64,000 bases of DNA from a virus. The notes beneath the pieces are model-generated. The model searched no databases and was not told the origin of the DNA. It worked only from the letters and a program-made list of their open reading frames with translations. Positions 48,615-58,609 of the stretch are shown piece after piece (position 1 is the first letter of the stretch; the number at the start of each line of letters is the position of its first letter). The position numbers and the translations under genes are program-made. The stretch is taken from IMG/VR virus record IMGVR_UViG_3300029286_000009, positions 186,001 through 250,000 of that record; one strand, written 5' to 3'.

Positions 48615-48932
48615 ATGACTAGATATAATATGATTTCTAGTGATCCATCTCGGGCGTACTCGGGTTACGCGGCTACGTCTGTAGATTTAGAAAATGTTGT
48701 GGATTATGATTTGAAGGATAACACAACACTGTTTGACTCGGTCGGTGTAGCTCGGATTTGTATAATTAAAACTACTGCACCAGTGTACGTAAAGTTTAAT
48801 TCGACAGATAATGACCCAATAGAGTTTTTTTCTAATGACGGGTTTAGTTTTGGGTTACTCCCTATAGAAAATATTTATATAACCGCGGCGTTGTTAGCAC
48901 ACGTACGTGTAATTATAATAGGATATAACTAA
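48615..48932 (+). CDS. Small virion-like protein, paralog of 47774
   Basis: 105 residues, beta-rich; see the gene at 47774 for the shared segments. Ribosome site TAGGTAAGGATAT. Likely structural. Confidence 0.55.
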   Translation: MTRYNMISSDPSRAYSGYAATSVDLENVVDYDLKDNTTLFDSVGVARICIIKTTAPVYVKFNSTDNDPIEFFSNDGFSFGLLPIENIYITAALLAHVRVIIIGYN

Positions 48933-48933
48933 C

Positions 48934-49080
48934 ATGGCTAAAGAACCTATTGTGATAGAGTGGACGTCTACCACAAAGGGAGACGACCCTAAACGATTTA
49001 GAATTGAGGACGTAAAGGCAGGTAAGTATGAGAAATGGTACTGGCTAAAAAGAATTAAGAGGTCGATTGTGGGCGAATAG
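48934..49080 (+). CDS. 48-residue protein
   Basis: MAKEPIVIEWTSTTKGDDPK, then RFRIEDVKAGKYEKWYWLKR, ending SIVGE. One base after the previous stop region (TAACATG) and fully open to a TAG. Basic. Not recognised, but its position among structural genes supports it. Confidence 0.55.
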   Translation: MAKEPIVIEWTSTTKGDDPKRFRIEDVKAGKYEKWYWLKRIKRSIVGE

Positions 49081-49084
49081 AAAG

Positions 49085-49294
49085 ATGCCTAACTATTACA
49101 TCGGGTACTGTGATACTACAACAAGTGGAATATCTTACAACGATATGGTAAACTATGTGAATATTGTAGTTTCTGGTATTACCATATCTGGTACGGATTA
49201 TTATGATTTTGAGGGACAGGGTGGGATAGTAACCACTGAGTCAGGGCGTGTTGTGGTTATCAACAACGAATATATCGACGGGGGAGTGTTTTAG
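49085..49294 (+). CDS. Small beta-rich protein
   Basis: 69 residues from the ATG after GAATAGAAAG. Begins MPNYYIGYCDTTTSGISYND. Ends in GGVF. Virion-type composition. Not recognised; the ribosome site is weak. Confidence 0.5.
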   Translation: MPNYYIGYCDTTTSGISYNDMVNYVNIVVSGITISGTDYYDFEGQGGIVTTESGRVVVINNEYIDGGVF

Positions 49295-49317
49295 TACTTT
49301 CGGGAGTTTAAACTAGA

Positions 49318-50577
49318 ATGTCTACAACAATTCAAATTAGAAGAGGTTTAAAAATCAATTTGCCCACTTTGGAAGAGGGGGAATTAGCTTATACAGTAGA
49401 CGAAAATCTTGTGTACGTTGGGGATGGTTCGCATAACTATTGTGTAGGTAATGTAGCTTCGGGGGTGGGAAACCCTTCAGGAAATTTAGTTGCTGGGCGT
49501 GTATATGTCAATACTGCTAGTGGTACGATCTTCTTTTGTAATGGTTCTGAATGGGTGGGTATCGGTGGTTCGGTTGGCACTTTAGATGATATTCAGGATG
49601 GCATTAATTATCAGCGTGTAGCTGCATCCGAAGTAGACTCTTCGGGGTATGTTATTCAAATCAACGATGGAACTCACTCTGTTACAGCAGAACAAAGCAG
49701 AGATCACATTGATAATGCAACAATTCACAGGTCTATTAATGACAGCGGCTCCTCTAATATAGATTTATGGTCAGCCCAGAGAATTATGGACCAGTTGGGG
49801 ATTGCCATTAGAGGAATTGATTGGCAGTCATCAGTTCTGACTATTTCAGGTAGCCCGCCCGTTGGACCCGCAGAAGGGGAACGTTATATTATCTCTGTTG
49901 GTGCTACGGGGGGTTGGACAACTTATGATAATTACATTTCAGAGTGGACAGTTGCTAGTGGAACTTGGGTAATGACTCAACCTAATGAAGGTTTTGCAGC
50001 TTGGGTTGAGGATGTAGACAAACTCTATTTGTATACCGGTAATACTTGGACTCCCATGTCCTCAGTAACTCACCATAACTATCTGTCTGGTTTGGACGGC
50101 GGGAGCGAAGGAAGTTATTATCATCTTTCTCCTGCAGACTTTGCTGCCCTGACAACCAATCGTGCTGATACTGTTAAAGCTATTGTAGGACCCATGGCTT
50201 CAGGGACTCAAACATCTATCTCAGTTGACTACAACGAACCTCTAGGCGTATTCGATTTTGTAGTTAGTGTTGCTCACTCAGCTACTACAGGGCAAACAGC
50301 TGATGATCACCACGCAGAACAACATGCCCTTACAAGTTCTACAGTGCACACAGTAACAACGGTATCTGGTTATGTATTAAGAGCAACAGGAACTAATACC
50401 TTTGATTTTGGTCCTCTTATATCTACTGATTTACCTCTTCATGCTTCTAGACATCAGCATGGTGGTGACGATGAAGTTGCTACAGCTACGCCTGCGGCAA
50501 ATGCCATTCCGAAGTCAACGGCGGGGGCTGATTTGAATAATTGGATAACTCTTTTGGACGGGGGTAGTTTTGTCTAA
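49318..50577 (+). CDS. Tail fiber protein with Mtd-type N-terminus
   Basis: 419 residues. The N-terminus (TTIQIRRGLKINLPTLEEGE, then LAYTVDENLVYVGDGSHNYC) is the recurrent phage fiber attachment domain also found in the major tropism determinant. The shaft has HHNYLSGLDGGSEGSYYHLS and DHHAEQHALTSST motifs, then HASRHQHGGDDEVAT. No receptor-binding tip is recognised, so it may be an adaptor for the next fiber gene. Confidence 0.75.
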   Translation: MSTTIQIRRGLKINLPTLEEGELAYTVDENLVYVGDGSHNYCVGNVASGVGNPSGNLVAGRVYVNTASGTIFFCNGSEWVGIGGSVGTLDDIQDGINYQRVAASEVDSSGYVIQINDGTHSVTAEQSRDHIDNATIHRSINDSGSSNIDLWSAQRIMDQLGIAIRGIDWQSSVLTISGSPPVGPAEGERYIISVGATGGWTTYDNYISEWTVASGTWVMTQPNEGFAAWVEDVDKLYLYTGNTWTPMSSVTHHNYLSGLDGGSEGSYYHLSPADFAALTTNRADTVKAIVGPMASGTQTSISVDYNEPLGVFDFVVSVAHSATTGQTADDHHAEQHALTSSTVHTVTTVSGYVLRATGTNTFDFGPLISTDLPLHASRHQHGGDDEVATATPAANAIPKSTAGADLNNWITLLDGGSFV

Positions 50578-50643
50578 GGTTTTTTATTATTTAGGTATTT
50601 TGGTGGGGGCTATATGAAATTCGGTACCTAAAAGGATTTATGA
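50578..50643 (+). other. Short spacer with TTAGGTA/TACCTAA inverted repeat
   Basis: A perfect 7-base inverted repeat (50592-50598 with 50627-50633 approximately) spans the gap before the second fiber gene. It might attenuate or protect the message between the two fibers. Confidence 0.35.
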
Positions 50644-52719
50644 ATGTCAACAGTTATTCAAGTTAAAAGAGGTACTGAGGCACAGATATTAGAAAACCCA
50701 ATGGCAGTTGGGGAGTTAGCCCTATGTACCTCAACTTGCTCAATTTTTTCTTATAACGGTGTAACCAAATGCCTGATTGGTAAAGCAATCGTAGATACTT
50801 ATGACAATATGACTACTTACAGCGGTGTAAGTGGCCGCTTCTTCTTCAGTTCTGACACGGGAAATTTGTATGTTCATACAGGAACAGTCTGGTCTGGTAT
50901 TTCTTTATTAGACAACTATATAACTTCTTCAACTTTATCCACAACCAGTGGCAATATTGTATCACAAATAATCATCTCACATGGCAGTTTACAGAATTTA
51001 AACACTGATGATCACACACAGTATTTCTTAGCAGACGGTTCTAGAGAATTATCTGGTAATTTACTACCAGAGATGACTGGTGCTAGTGGTGTAGTGTCAA
51101 CGCGGGACTTAGGCAGTCCTACCCAGAAAATAAATAATATTTATGTGCATGATGTCCGTATGGGTGGGGAATCGTTATATGTGAATGATAAACTCATTCT
51201 GTATGATACATCACCTGAATTAGTTTTTAGAACAGATGCGAATCAGGATTTATCTCTAAAGACGTACGGACTTGGTGACATAAACCTAATATCAGATCAT
51301 GCTGATGTGGGTTTAGTTGCCTACGACACTTTTTCTGTTATAGCTGAAACAGTAGATTTATGGGCGGACGTCAAAGTTACTGGAAAGGTTTCATCTTCAG
51401 AAGGATTCCAGATCAATGAAGCTGCTCCAGCAGGTCAGTTTTTGAGGTCTAATGGGACAGTGTTTTTTGGTGGAACAATTCAAACTGGGGATATCCCCGA
51501 TATTTCTGCAAACTATATAACTCCTGCTAGATTAACTACTGTGTCGGGTGATCTCATTACTCAAATCCCTTCATTAGAAGAGTATGCAACCCAAAGTTGG
51601 GCAAATGGACAATTCATTACACCAGTTGTTCTGACAACTACTAGCGGAGATATAGTAACACAAATTCCGAGTTTAACAAATTATGTTACTACGTCTACTC
51701 TATCTACTGTAAGTGGGAATATAATGACGCAGATTCCTGATGTGGTGGGAGGAAGATTGGATTATGTTTCAACAACCCAGATAAAATGGTCATTTTTAAA
51801 TTCAAATCAGGTACGAATTTTCAACAATTCTACTTTTCTCGAAGAGGTTGTTAACTGTTCTTCTGAGCCTACTCTTTCATCTACAGGTAATGATATAGGT
51901 GGTGTAGCAATAACCTACGATACAGTTTATGATATATTTGCGGTTTACACTAGTGCTACTACTATCGCATTGGCTGTTGCTAAATGGGCTGTATCTACTG
52001 CTGGTTCTAGTGCAAGATATGCTGCGTGGGTTACGAGTACGGATTATAAAGTAGGGGATAAAGTGTCTAACGGTGGTTCCTATTACCCATGTATTGCGGC
52101 ACATACATCTGATACTTTTGCTACAGATTTAGCTGCTGGAAAATGGGGACCAGCCATGGCTGGTACCGGAGATCTTTTGGGGTTGGATATACTTGGTGGT
52201 TCTCCTGTTTTTTCGAATACCGGTGCATGGCGGGGGTATAGATGGTTAGGGACAGTTACAACTTTTAATGATTCGGGATCGAAGTTTAAGAGTAGCACAA
52301 CGCAATTATCTATTTCAAATTATTATAATGCTAAATTATTTAGGATTGGTCCTGCAAATGTAACTGCATCTTGGACGTATGATACTGCTGTTTGGAGGGA
52401 AAGCAATACAGGAACTGGGCAGACAAGAGCTGTTCATGCCCCATGTAGAACACAGTATGTTACCGGAGTAATAAGTGAGCATACGAATACTGCTGTTGGT
52501 GGGGCAATTTGGCTTGGTATCGCCGTAGACTCATCTACTACTAATACTGTTACTGCTTCTCACGCTTTTTCTAGCACTTGGTTTTGGCTTGTAAATCCCA
52601 TTTCTTTTTCATTGGCTAAAGGCTATCATTATATTACGTCATTAGAATATCCACAGGCTGGAGTTAATACGATTATGGGTGGTGGCTACTTACAAACCCA
52701 TATAATGATACTTGCATAA
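50644..52719 (+). CDS. Tail fiber, long, with Mtd-type N-terminus and CBM-like module
   Basis: 691 residues. Same N-terminal attachment domain as 49318 (TVIQVKRGTEAQILENPMAV). Then the phage fiber motif DDHTQYFLADGSRELSGNLL, repeats of the type TTVSGDLITQIPSLEEYATQ and SW (about 298-375), and a carbohydrate-binding-like segment (AAWVTSTDYKVGDKVSNGGS, then YYPCIAAHTSDTFATDLAAG) near 460-505. The C-terminus is a beta tip (CRTQYVTGVISEHTN). Probably receptor-binding. Confidence 0.8.
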   Translation: MSTVIQVKRGTEAQILENPMAVGELALCTSTCSIFSYNGVTKCLIGKAIVDTYDNMTTYSGVSGRFFFSSDTGNLYVHTGTVWSGISLLDNYITSSTLSTTSGNIVSQIIISHGSLQNLNTDDHTQYFLADGSRELSGNLLPEMTGASGVVSTRDLGSPTQKINNIYVHDVRMGGESLYVNDKLILYDTSPELVFRTDANQDLSLKTYGLGDINLISDHADVGLVAYDTFSVIAETVDLWADVKVTGKVSSSEGFQINEAAPAGQFLRSNGTVFFGGTIQTGDIPDISANYITPARLTTVSGDLITQIPSLEEYATQSWANGQFITPVVLTTTSGDIVTQIPSLTNYVTTSTLSTVSGNIMTQIPDVVGGRLDYVSTTQIKWSFLNSNQVRIFNNSTFLEEVVNCSSEPTLSSTGNDIGGVAITYDTVYDIFAVYTSATTIALAVAKWAVSTAGSSARYAAWVTSTDYKVGDKVSNGGSYYPCIAAHTSDTFATDLAAGKWGPAMAGTGDLLGLDILGGSPVFSNTGAWRGYRWLGTVTTFNDSGSKFKSSTTQLSISNYYNAKLFRIGPANVTASWTYDTAVWRESNTGTGQTRAVHAPCRTQYVTGVISEHTNTAVGGAIWLGIAVDSSTTNTVTASHAFSSTWFWLVNPISFSLAKGYHYITSLEYPQAGVNTIMGGGYLQTHIMILA

Positions 52720-52738
52720 TTATGGGGAGGGTGTTGAT

Positions 52739-53170
52739 ATGAACGAAGTGATGGACGAGAAAATTTTGGCGGAGGCACAAAAATCAAAAGAAATTCATAA
52801 CGAATTGTTGGCAGTAGGGCTGTTAGTTAGTGGTGTAGATTCTAATGATAACATACATTTAGATGGGGCTGATGCCCAAGGTTTAGTTCCGTTAGTATTG
52901 GCAGCACATGGGCTCAGTTCCTCGTCAGCTGAATGTATAGCCTTAAAAATTGCTTTAGGAGAAACATCTTCAGAGTGGTTGGCTTATATTGGGGTGAGGA
53001 AGATTCCCATAAAATTACAGCGCGAGGAGAGGTTCAGAACAGAAACAGATCCCGTTCGTATGAATATAGATGATGAATATACGGTAGGGTCTGCAGAGTG
53101 GACGACTGCGTTAGAGGAATGGAAAACTTTGAAGAGTCAAATTAGAACTGAGTTACCCTATCCAGGATAA
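52739..53170 (+). CDS. Fiber-associated small protein (chaperone/tip-like)
   Basis: About 143 residues from ATG after GGGGAGGGTGTTGAT. C-terminal 40 residues (RTETDPVRMNIDDEYTVGSA, then EWTTALEEWK...TELPYP) match the product at 4950. N-terminal half is helical. Follows a fiber gene in both places. Confidence 0.65.
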   Translation: MNEVMDEKILAEAQKSKEIHNELLAVGLLVSGVDSNDNIHLDGADAQGLVPLVLAAHGLSSSSAECIALKIALGETSSEWLAYIGVRKIPIKLQREERFRTETDPVRMNIDDEYTVGSAEWTTALEEWKTLKSQIRTELPYPG

Positions 53171-53270
53171 ATGATAGTGTAATAAACAGGCGATTTCGGA
53201 TAATAACTAAGTTACTTTGTTAGGATGGAGAGCATTACTATTAGGCAGTGCTAATTACTGAAGAGGTAAT

Positions 53271-53357
53271 ATGCAACAATTTTTAATTGGATTGGAATGC
53301 GGAATGGCTCTAGGAAGAATTCTATTGGCAGTTCTTTATGAGTTGCGGCGGAGGTAA
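53271..53357 (+). CDS. 28-residue hydrophobic peptide
   Basis: MQQFLIGLECGMALGRILLA then VLYELRRR. ATG after GAAGAGGTAAT. One hydrophobic stretch with a basic end. Possible membrane peptide; supported only by ribosome site and open frame. Confidence 0.4.
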   Translation: MQQFLIGLECGMALGRILLAVLYELRRR

Positions 53358-53380
53358 AAAGTTATAGTATTTTGGGATCG

Positions 53381-54046
53381 ATGCATAGTAAATTTGCAGA
53401 AATAGGAGACCCGAAATTGGCAACGATATTTTTATCGGATGTTGATGTGGGCGGAAGGCATGATAATAATTATACCTTGTTGCTTGACTATCTGCGTCAG
53501 TATATAAAGGAAACTGATAAAATTGTTATTGTAGGGGATTTACTTAATCTACAAGATGCTCCTATGGGTGAAGTCTTGTCTGTGGCACAAGATATACTGA
53601 AGTTTCTCTTCAAAGACTGCCGTTCCAAGTTACATTACATAATTGGGGATAAAGATAATGATATGATATTTCTTAAAGATATATTTCCTATTGTTCACTC
53701 CGCTCTTACTTTTCCTATCGCTAATAAGAAAGCAATCTGCTTGCATGGGCATTTGCTAACTCCCACTGTAGACACCTCAAGTGGTTTCTTCCATCAATTA
53801 TATAAAAGACTTTGTCCGGAGCAAGAGTCAGTATACGAAGCTAATATTGTAACTGTCTTTAAAGACAAGTTTGATTATGTTATTACTGGACATACTTTCT
53901 CGCCCACTATTAAGGATTTGGGGGGCATTACTTACATAAATGTTGGTGATGTAGTGGTTAATAAGACACTTTTGATCGCAAGGGCCAATGGGTTTGAGTT
54001 AATCAGTTATGTAACAGGTGAAGTTGTTGCGAGTGCTGGAGTTTAA
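53381..54046 (+). CDS. Calcineurin-like metallophosphoesterase
   Basis: About 221 residues. Motifs follow the LpxH/UDP-diacylglucosamine hydrolase type: SDVDVGG (usual SDxHxG, His replaced by Asp), GDLLN, GDKDND (GNHD-like), HGH and TGHT. Predicted two-metal phosphatase or phosphodiesterase. Located between fiber genes, so it might act on lipid A or other envelope precursors, or on cyclic nucleotides; inference only. Confidence 0.8.
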   Translation: MHSKFAEIGDPKLATIFLSDVDVGGRHDNNYTLLLDYLRQYIKETDKIVIVGDLLNLQDAPMGEVLSVAQDILKFLFKDCRSKLHYIIGDKDNDMIFLKDIFPIVHSALTFPIANKKAICLHGHLLTPTVDTSSGFFHQLYKRLCPEQESVYEANIVTVFKDKFDYVITGHTFSPTIKDLGGITYINVGDVVVNKTLLIARANGFELISYVTGEVVASAGV

Positions 54047-54049
54047 AGA

Positions 54050-54367
54050 ATGATAAAAGACCAGCCAAGAGATATAGAAAATGTTACCGTAGGAAATTCA
54101 GTGGGTGGAATATTGCCTGTTCAGAACTTTACTGTAGTGAGTGGTGAATGGACACCTATCATAACAAATACTGACATAAAAGAATTTCTTCTACAACCCC
54201 GCCAAAAGTACACTTGGTTCTTTGCTACTGCATCTGGTGCAGCCACCTACTTCACATTTCGGGATGGGGCCGCTTGGGAGACTAGGTTAGTAGTTGATAC
54301 ATCTGCAACGATAGGATGGGTTAGTTCTGATTACAGTATAACTATGGAATTTTTGGCTGGTCGATGA
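54050..54367 (+). CDS. Small virion-like protein before giant fiber
   Basis: 105 residues, ending ATGA into the next gene. Beta-rich (TWFFATASGAATYFTFRDGA). Likely a structural adaptor. Not recognised. Confidence 0.5.
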   Translation: MIKDQPRDIENVTVGNSVGGILPVQNFTVVSGEWTPIITNTDIKEFLLQPRQKYTWFFATASGAATYFTFRDGAAWETRLVVDTSATIGWVSSDYSITMEFLAGR

Positions 54368-57174
54368 AAATTATTTACCCTTTCCCTATTTCTGATTACT
54401 ATACTAAAGACCAAATAGACTCTTTTCTAATGGGTATTACCCCTACTATATCTGGAGTTTATGGTATAATTGCTACTTACCAAGATAACCTTTGGTATGT
54501 GAGTGGGCAGTCTTTATCAGATTGGGCTAGTGCTACTTTTGTAGGTACAGCAGCAATGACCACCATTAGTGGGGATTTGGTAGCACAAATGGAACTTGGT
54601 GGCGGAGTAACCCAAGAGCAACTAACTACCGCTTCTGGAGATATAGTTGTTCAAATTCCTTCCTTAGTGGGTTACGCTACACAGAGTTGGGTTGCTAATT
54701 CTTATGTAGATAATGGGCAAATGACTACTATAAGTGGGGATATTATAGCTCAAATTGGTGAGCCTGGGGGCGGGGTCACGTTTGAGCAGTTAACTACTGC
54801 AAGTGGTGATATTGTTTCTCAGATACCTACTGATTACGTTACGCATGGACAAATTACCACGGTAAGCGGGGATGTTGTGGCTCAAATTCCTTCTTTATCA
54901 GGTTATGCTACACAGTCTTGGGCAAATCTAAATTTTATCGATTTAAATGAAATGACTACTATCAGCGGAGATTTATTAGCTCAGGTAGGTGGAGGCATTA
55001 CTGTAGAACAGCTAACTACAACTTCCGGCGATATTATATCTCAGATACCCGCGTTGGTGGGACAGGGTGGCATTACTACAAACCTTATAGGGTTAACTTG
55101 GTATGTAGATGGCAGCACTATTAGCGGTGGAACGGCGGGCTTACCTACGGGAAGCCTTAATGCACTTTTAATTAACAGTGGCGTAGAATGGGTATCAACT
55201 ACGTCTGGGACACCATCAGTTAGTAGCATTAAATTTACGGACGGGTCAGAGGCAACCACAGCGAGGTCTGTAGTGGCTTGTTCAGGAACTGAGGTCACTC
55301 AAGTTTTTGATGTCTACTATAGCGATAGTTTTCCAAAAGAATTATTTACACTTCCAGCTAATTGCGAAGTTACTAACGTAGCTATAACTGTTGTAAGTGG
55401 GTTTTTAGGTGGTTACGGGGCAGAAATGTACCCGACACTCGATCTTATCACTGGTACTACAAATGCAGGTGCAGCGACTAGTTTTAGAAGGGGAGGGGAG
55501 TATTTAAAAAATGGGTGGTATGTTAATTATATAGGAGTAGGTTGCACAAATGGTGCGGTTATAAAGCCTAAATATGGTAAGGTATGGTCTGCTGGAACGG
55601 CTGATTGCCGCGACAGTTTAGCAATTACAGTGAGTGGTGGCCAGATATCTTTCACAAAGGACGGAGGGAATTATTGGCAAGCATGTGATTTATTTAGGGT
55701 ACCAGATACTGGAAATTATGAAATCGGTGTGTATAACGCAATCACACTTAATTCTTTTTCATCGAGCAGCGCTCCTGGTCTTTACGGAATAACACAGTCT
55801 TATAAAACAGGTAATCAAACAGGTACCCAGATTACAACCTGGACGGTGAGTACAAGTTATAGTGTAAGGTTATCTGCAAGATACGCAGTTAGTTATAAAA
55901 TAGGTGAAGAACTTGATAATGAATCAATAATAAAGGAGTTTACTCCTTCTGTTTATACATCAGTTTCTGGACTTCAACAGGGCAATATTTGGTATCCGAC
56001 CGCGTCTGACCGTTTAATAAAGATTTATAAGAATGAAACTGTTGCGGATACTTCTGGTTATATGCAAGTTACGATAAAGTATAGAGAACATTGTTTTGAT
56101 GCTGCACAACAGACAGTAATTTCGGGCGGGGAAAATATTTATATAGAACAAACAGATTACAATAGGTTTGCAGTTTCAGCGACTACTCCGTGTTATCAGA
56201 GCTTATGCCAACGAACTATTCAGGCATCGATTTCTGGTGTGTCCTTTCCTATCGGATTCTCATTATTACCATCTAATCATATCTTACAAAGTATGTCCTT
56301 GACTTTAAGCGGGGTTGTAGGGGGTGGGGGGTCAACTGTTGGGATTTCTATCCCAGATAAAGCTGTGAGCCAATTCGATAATTATACATTAGTTAATAAA
56401 GATGTTCTTCTAGATAATCAAGCACAGATAAGTTCTGTGTGGCTCTTTAACAAGACTGCTGGGGCCCAGTTTACACTTAAACAAGCAAGGGAGGTAGTTG
56501 CAGGTACTTACACACTTGGTGATATTTACTCTGGTACGCACAATGGGGATGGTGAGCAACAATTTGATTTTGCTCCAGTTACCGTAACCGGTACCGGATC
56601 TGATACAATGTATATTTCTGTGTATTGGAGTGGGGGTACAGAAACCGCCGGAGCTACTATTGTTGCATCATACAGAAAAGTAGGTAACCTAACTGGATAT
56701 CAATCTGGTTTTGCAAGTTCCGTCTCATATGGGTGTTGGGTAAAGGTTGGTTATGCCCCTTCGTTGTCAGTTGGTGTTCCTGCAGATCAAACAAGATTTA
56801 TTCCTGTGTTTACTTCAGCATCTGGAACGGTTATCTCTACAGGTACATTTGGTCCGTATAGTGAAGTAGTTCCCATAGAAATTTATTCAACATCTACAAA
56901 TATATCAGACCCAACTTCGGGTTTACTTGATTTAACTTACAGCTATTATAATCCGCAAAGTATTCAATACAACCGCGGTTATGGTTTACCTTGGTCGGGT
57001 GATGTTGGGACAGAGATAACTCATAATTTTGGAAATATTAATCATACAATATACATTACTCCTAATGATATAAATCCAGGAAATTGGTGGGTTACTAAGG
57101 GAATTAACACTGATACAGTGTATTCTAATACATTGTCTGGTACTGGAACTTTCGATTGGTTTATCCAGCTATAA
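54364..57174 (+). CDS. Large tail fiber with tandem TTxSGDIxxQ repeats
   Basis: 936 residues. The shaft (about 60-235) has at least eight repeats of the type TTxSGDIVxQIP, some followed by SLxGYATQSW. The same repeat occurs in the fiber at 50644, so the shafts likely share origin by recombination. The C-terminal two-thirds is beta-rich with many GTxxG and SGG segments and ends GTGTFDWFIQL. Probably a trimeric receptor-binding fiber. Confidence 0.8.
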   Translation: MKIIYPFPISDYYTKDQIDSFLMGITPTISGVYGIIATYQDNLWYVSGQSLSDWASATFVGTAAMTTISGDLVAQMELGGGVTQEQLTTASGDIVVQIPSLVGYATQSWVANSYVDNGQMTTISGDIIAQIGEPGGGVTFEQLTTASGDIVSQIPTDYVTHGQITTVSGDVVAQIPSLSGYATQSWANLNFIDLNEMTTISGDLLAQVGGGITVEQLTTTSGDIISQIPALVGQGGITTNLIGLTWYVDGSTISGGTAGLPTGSLNALLINSGVEWVSTTSGTPSVSSIKFTDGSEATTARSVVACSGTEVTQVFDVYYSDSFPKELFTLPANCEVTNVAITVVSGFLGGYGAEMYPTLDLITGTTNAGAATSFRRGGEYLKNGWYVNYIGVGCTNGAVIKPKYGKVWSAGTADCRDSLAITVSGGQISFTKDGGNYWQACDLFRVPDTGNYEIGVYNAITLNSFSSSSAPGLYGITQSYKTGNQTGTQITTWTVSTSYSVRLSARYAVSYKIGEELDNESIIKEFTPSVYTSVSGLQQGNIWYPTASDRLIKIYKNETVADTSGYMQVTIKYREHCFDAAQQTVISGGENIYIEQTDYNRFAVSATTPCYQSLCQRTIQASISGVSFPIGFSLLPSNHILQSMSLTLSGVVGGGGSTVGISIPDKAVSQFDNYTLVNKDVLLDNQAQISSVWLFNKTAGAQFTLKQAREVVAGTYTLGDIYSGTHNGDGEQQFDFAPVTVTGTGSDTMYISVYWSGGTETAGATIVASYRKVGNLTGYQSGFASSVSYGCWVKVGYAPSLSVGVPADQTRFIPVFTSASGTVISTGTFGPYSEVVPIEIYSTSTNISDPTSGLLDLTYSYYNPQSIQYNRGYGLPWSGDVGTEITHNFGNINHTIYITPNDINPGNWWVTKGINTDTVYSNTLSGTGTFDWFIQL

Positions 57175-57335
57175 ATTTTTATTTAACTTTATACACCGAA
57201 AACCGTGTAATTAACTAACTTAAATATATAAGCAGATAATAAAAGGTGGAAAAGGTCAAGGTTTTGTGGGGGCAGAACAGGTGATAATAAGTCGCCAAAA
57301 GACTTGGTACACTCTATTAGTGGAGGGTTTAATGA
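57175..57335 (+). other. Spacer before scaffold with weak promoter-like site
   Basis: 161 bases. AT-rich first half with an ACACCG...CGTGT inverted repeat. At 57303-57322 ACTTGGTACACTCTATTAGT is a partial match to the recurrent promoter motif before the scaffold gene. Head genes may be boosted from here. Confidence 0.35.
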
Positions 57336-58067
57336 ATGAAATCGACCAATAAAAACAAGCAAATTAGGGCAACAGCTAAGCAGGCAGTCGCAGAAGTTTT
57401 AGCTGACGAAACTAATCAGAAAGGCAAACTGGAAGAGCTTGTTGAAGGTTATCAGACTGACCTCGCAGATTTGTCAGATGCCAAAGCTGCGGTTGAGGAG
57501 GATAATCAGTCTCTTGCAGCTGAAAATGAAGCCCTAAGAAGCGAAAAGAAAGACTTAGAGCAAAAGATTATTGATTTAGAGAAGGAAATTTCTAAGCTTA
57601 CAGCGTTGCACGCTGCAGCGGAACTGGCTAAGAACGATCTGGAAACTAAGTTGCATAATATGGAACAGGATGCTGCTATGCAGAAAAGGATAGCTGAGCT
57701 TGAGGAGGCTGATCTCCTGGAGAGTGCTAGTGTAACAGATAAACTGAGAACTAAAATTAAGAAGATGGATGACGAAGAGTTCGCTGACTACAAAGGTGAG
57801 CTTGTAGCATTCAAAGTTCGTTGGGAAAAGAAGGTTGCTCAGACTGCAACTGTTCCTGTGGGTGTGGCAGTTGACAATGGTGTAGATACTGACACAGATA
57901 TTAGTGACGACGTGCTAGACAACCCGAGAACGACTGCGGCAGAACTCCTGAAACTCAAAAAGCAAATGGCATCTCTTACTGTTATTCCTGCTGGAGGCGA
58001 CGATGACCTCCCAGAAGAGATGGCTAAAGACTATGCGAGCATGTGGGATGAGGAGGAGAAGAAATAA
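57336..58067 (+). CDS. Scaffold-like coiled-coil protein
   Basis: 243 residues. Long coiled coil (about 25-125, QSLAAENEALRSEKKDLEQK, then IIDLEKEISKLTALHAAAEL). Acidic C-terminus (EEMAKDYASMWDEEEKK). It precedes capsid genes, so an assembly scaffold is the most likely role. The portal-side protease at 46226 could remove it. Confidence 0.7.
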   Translation: MKSTNKNKQIRATAKQAVAEVLADETNQKGKLEELVEGYQTDLADLSDAKAAVEEDNQSLAAENEALRSEKKDLEQKIIDLEKEISKLTALHAAAELAKNDLETKLHNMEQDAAMQKRIAELEEADLLESASVTDKLRTKIKKMDDEEFADYKGELVAFKVRWEKKVAQTATVPVGVAVDNGVDTDTDISDDVLDNPRTTAAELLKLKKQMASLTVIPAGGDDDLPEEMAKDYASMWDEEEKK

Positions 58068-58591
58068 TGTTTATTGCAAGACAACCTGTGCTTGAGAATT
58101 CATTCTGCAAGCATGACATTACACAAGATTCTTCTTACGTTTCAAGTTCCCCAATCGTTTGTCCGCAGGGCGTAGTAGTTACTATAGCAGGCTGCGACGG
58201 TGAAACGACTGTGGTCAAAATGATGGATGATTGCGATCAGGTACCGTTTGGGTTTCTAATGCAAGAAATCCGTCAGTATTATGACAGGGAGTACGTGCCA
58301 TGGGGTGGGCGACTACCGAGACATCAGGGAACTCAACAAGAGTTTATTGGTGGACCTGTAGGCGTAGCACACTTGGGTCTCTGGAGCACAAACGTATATG
58401 ATGTGGATGTACCGATCAGTGCTGGTGACAAGCTTTATGCTTCAGCTAGCGGAACGTTGTGCACCGCTTCTGGTAGTGGTTATTGCCAATCTGGAGTAAA
58501 TAATACTACTCCGGTAGCAGTAGCGATGAACACACTAACAGTGGCTAGATTGGTGCAGGGACGACAGCTGCACATTAAGGCTCTGATATAA
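58067..58591 (+). CDS. Capsid-associated (decoration-like) protein
   Basis: 174 residues, TAATG junction with the scaffold gene. Rich in Gly/Ser/Val with RQYYDREYVPWGGRLPRHQG, then a beta domain with CTASGSGYCQSG. Between scaffold and major capsid genes, so likely a head decoration or auxiliary shell protein. Confidence 0.55.
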   Translation: MFIARQPVLENSFCKHDITQDSSYVSSSPIVCPQGVVVTIAGCDGETTVVKMMDDCDQVPFGFLMQEIRQYYDREYVPWGGRLPRHQGTQQEFIGGPVGVAHLGLWSTNVYDVDVPISAGDKLYASASGTLCTASGSGYCQSGVNNTTPVAVAMNTLTVARLVQGRQLHIKALI

Positions 58592-58609
58592 TAGGGGGTG
58601 TGTTATAAA

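Noticed and set aside
49318-52719. Diversity-generating retroelement linked to the Mtd-type fibers
   Set aside because: No reverse transcriptase and no template repeat with adenine-directed variation in the window.
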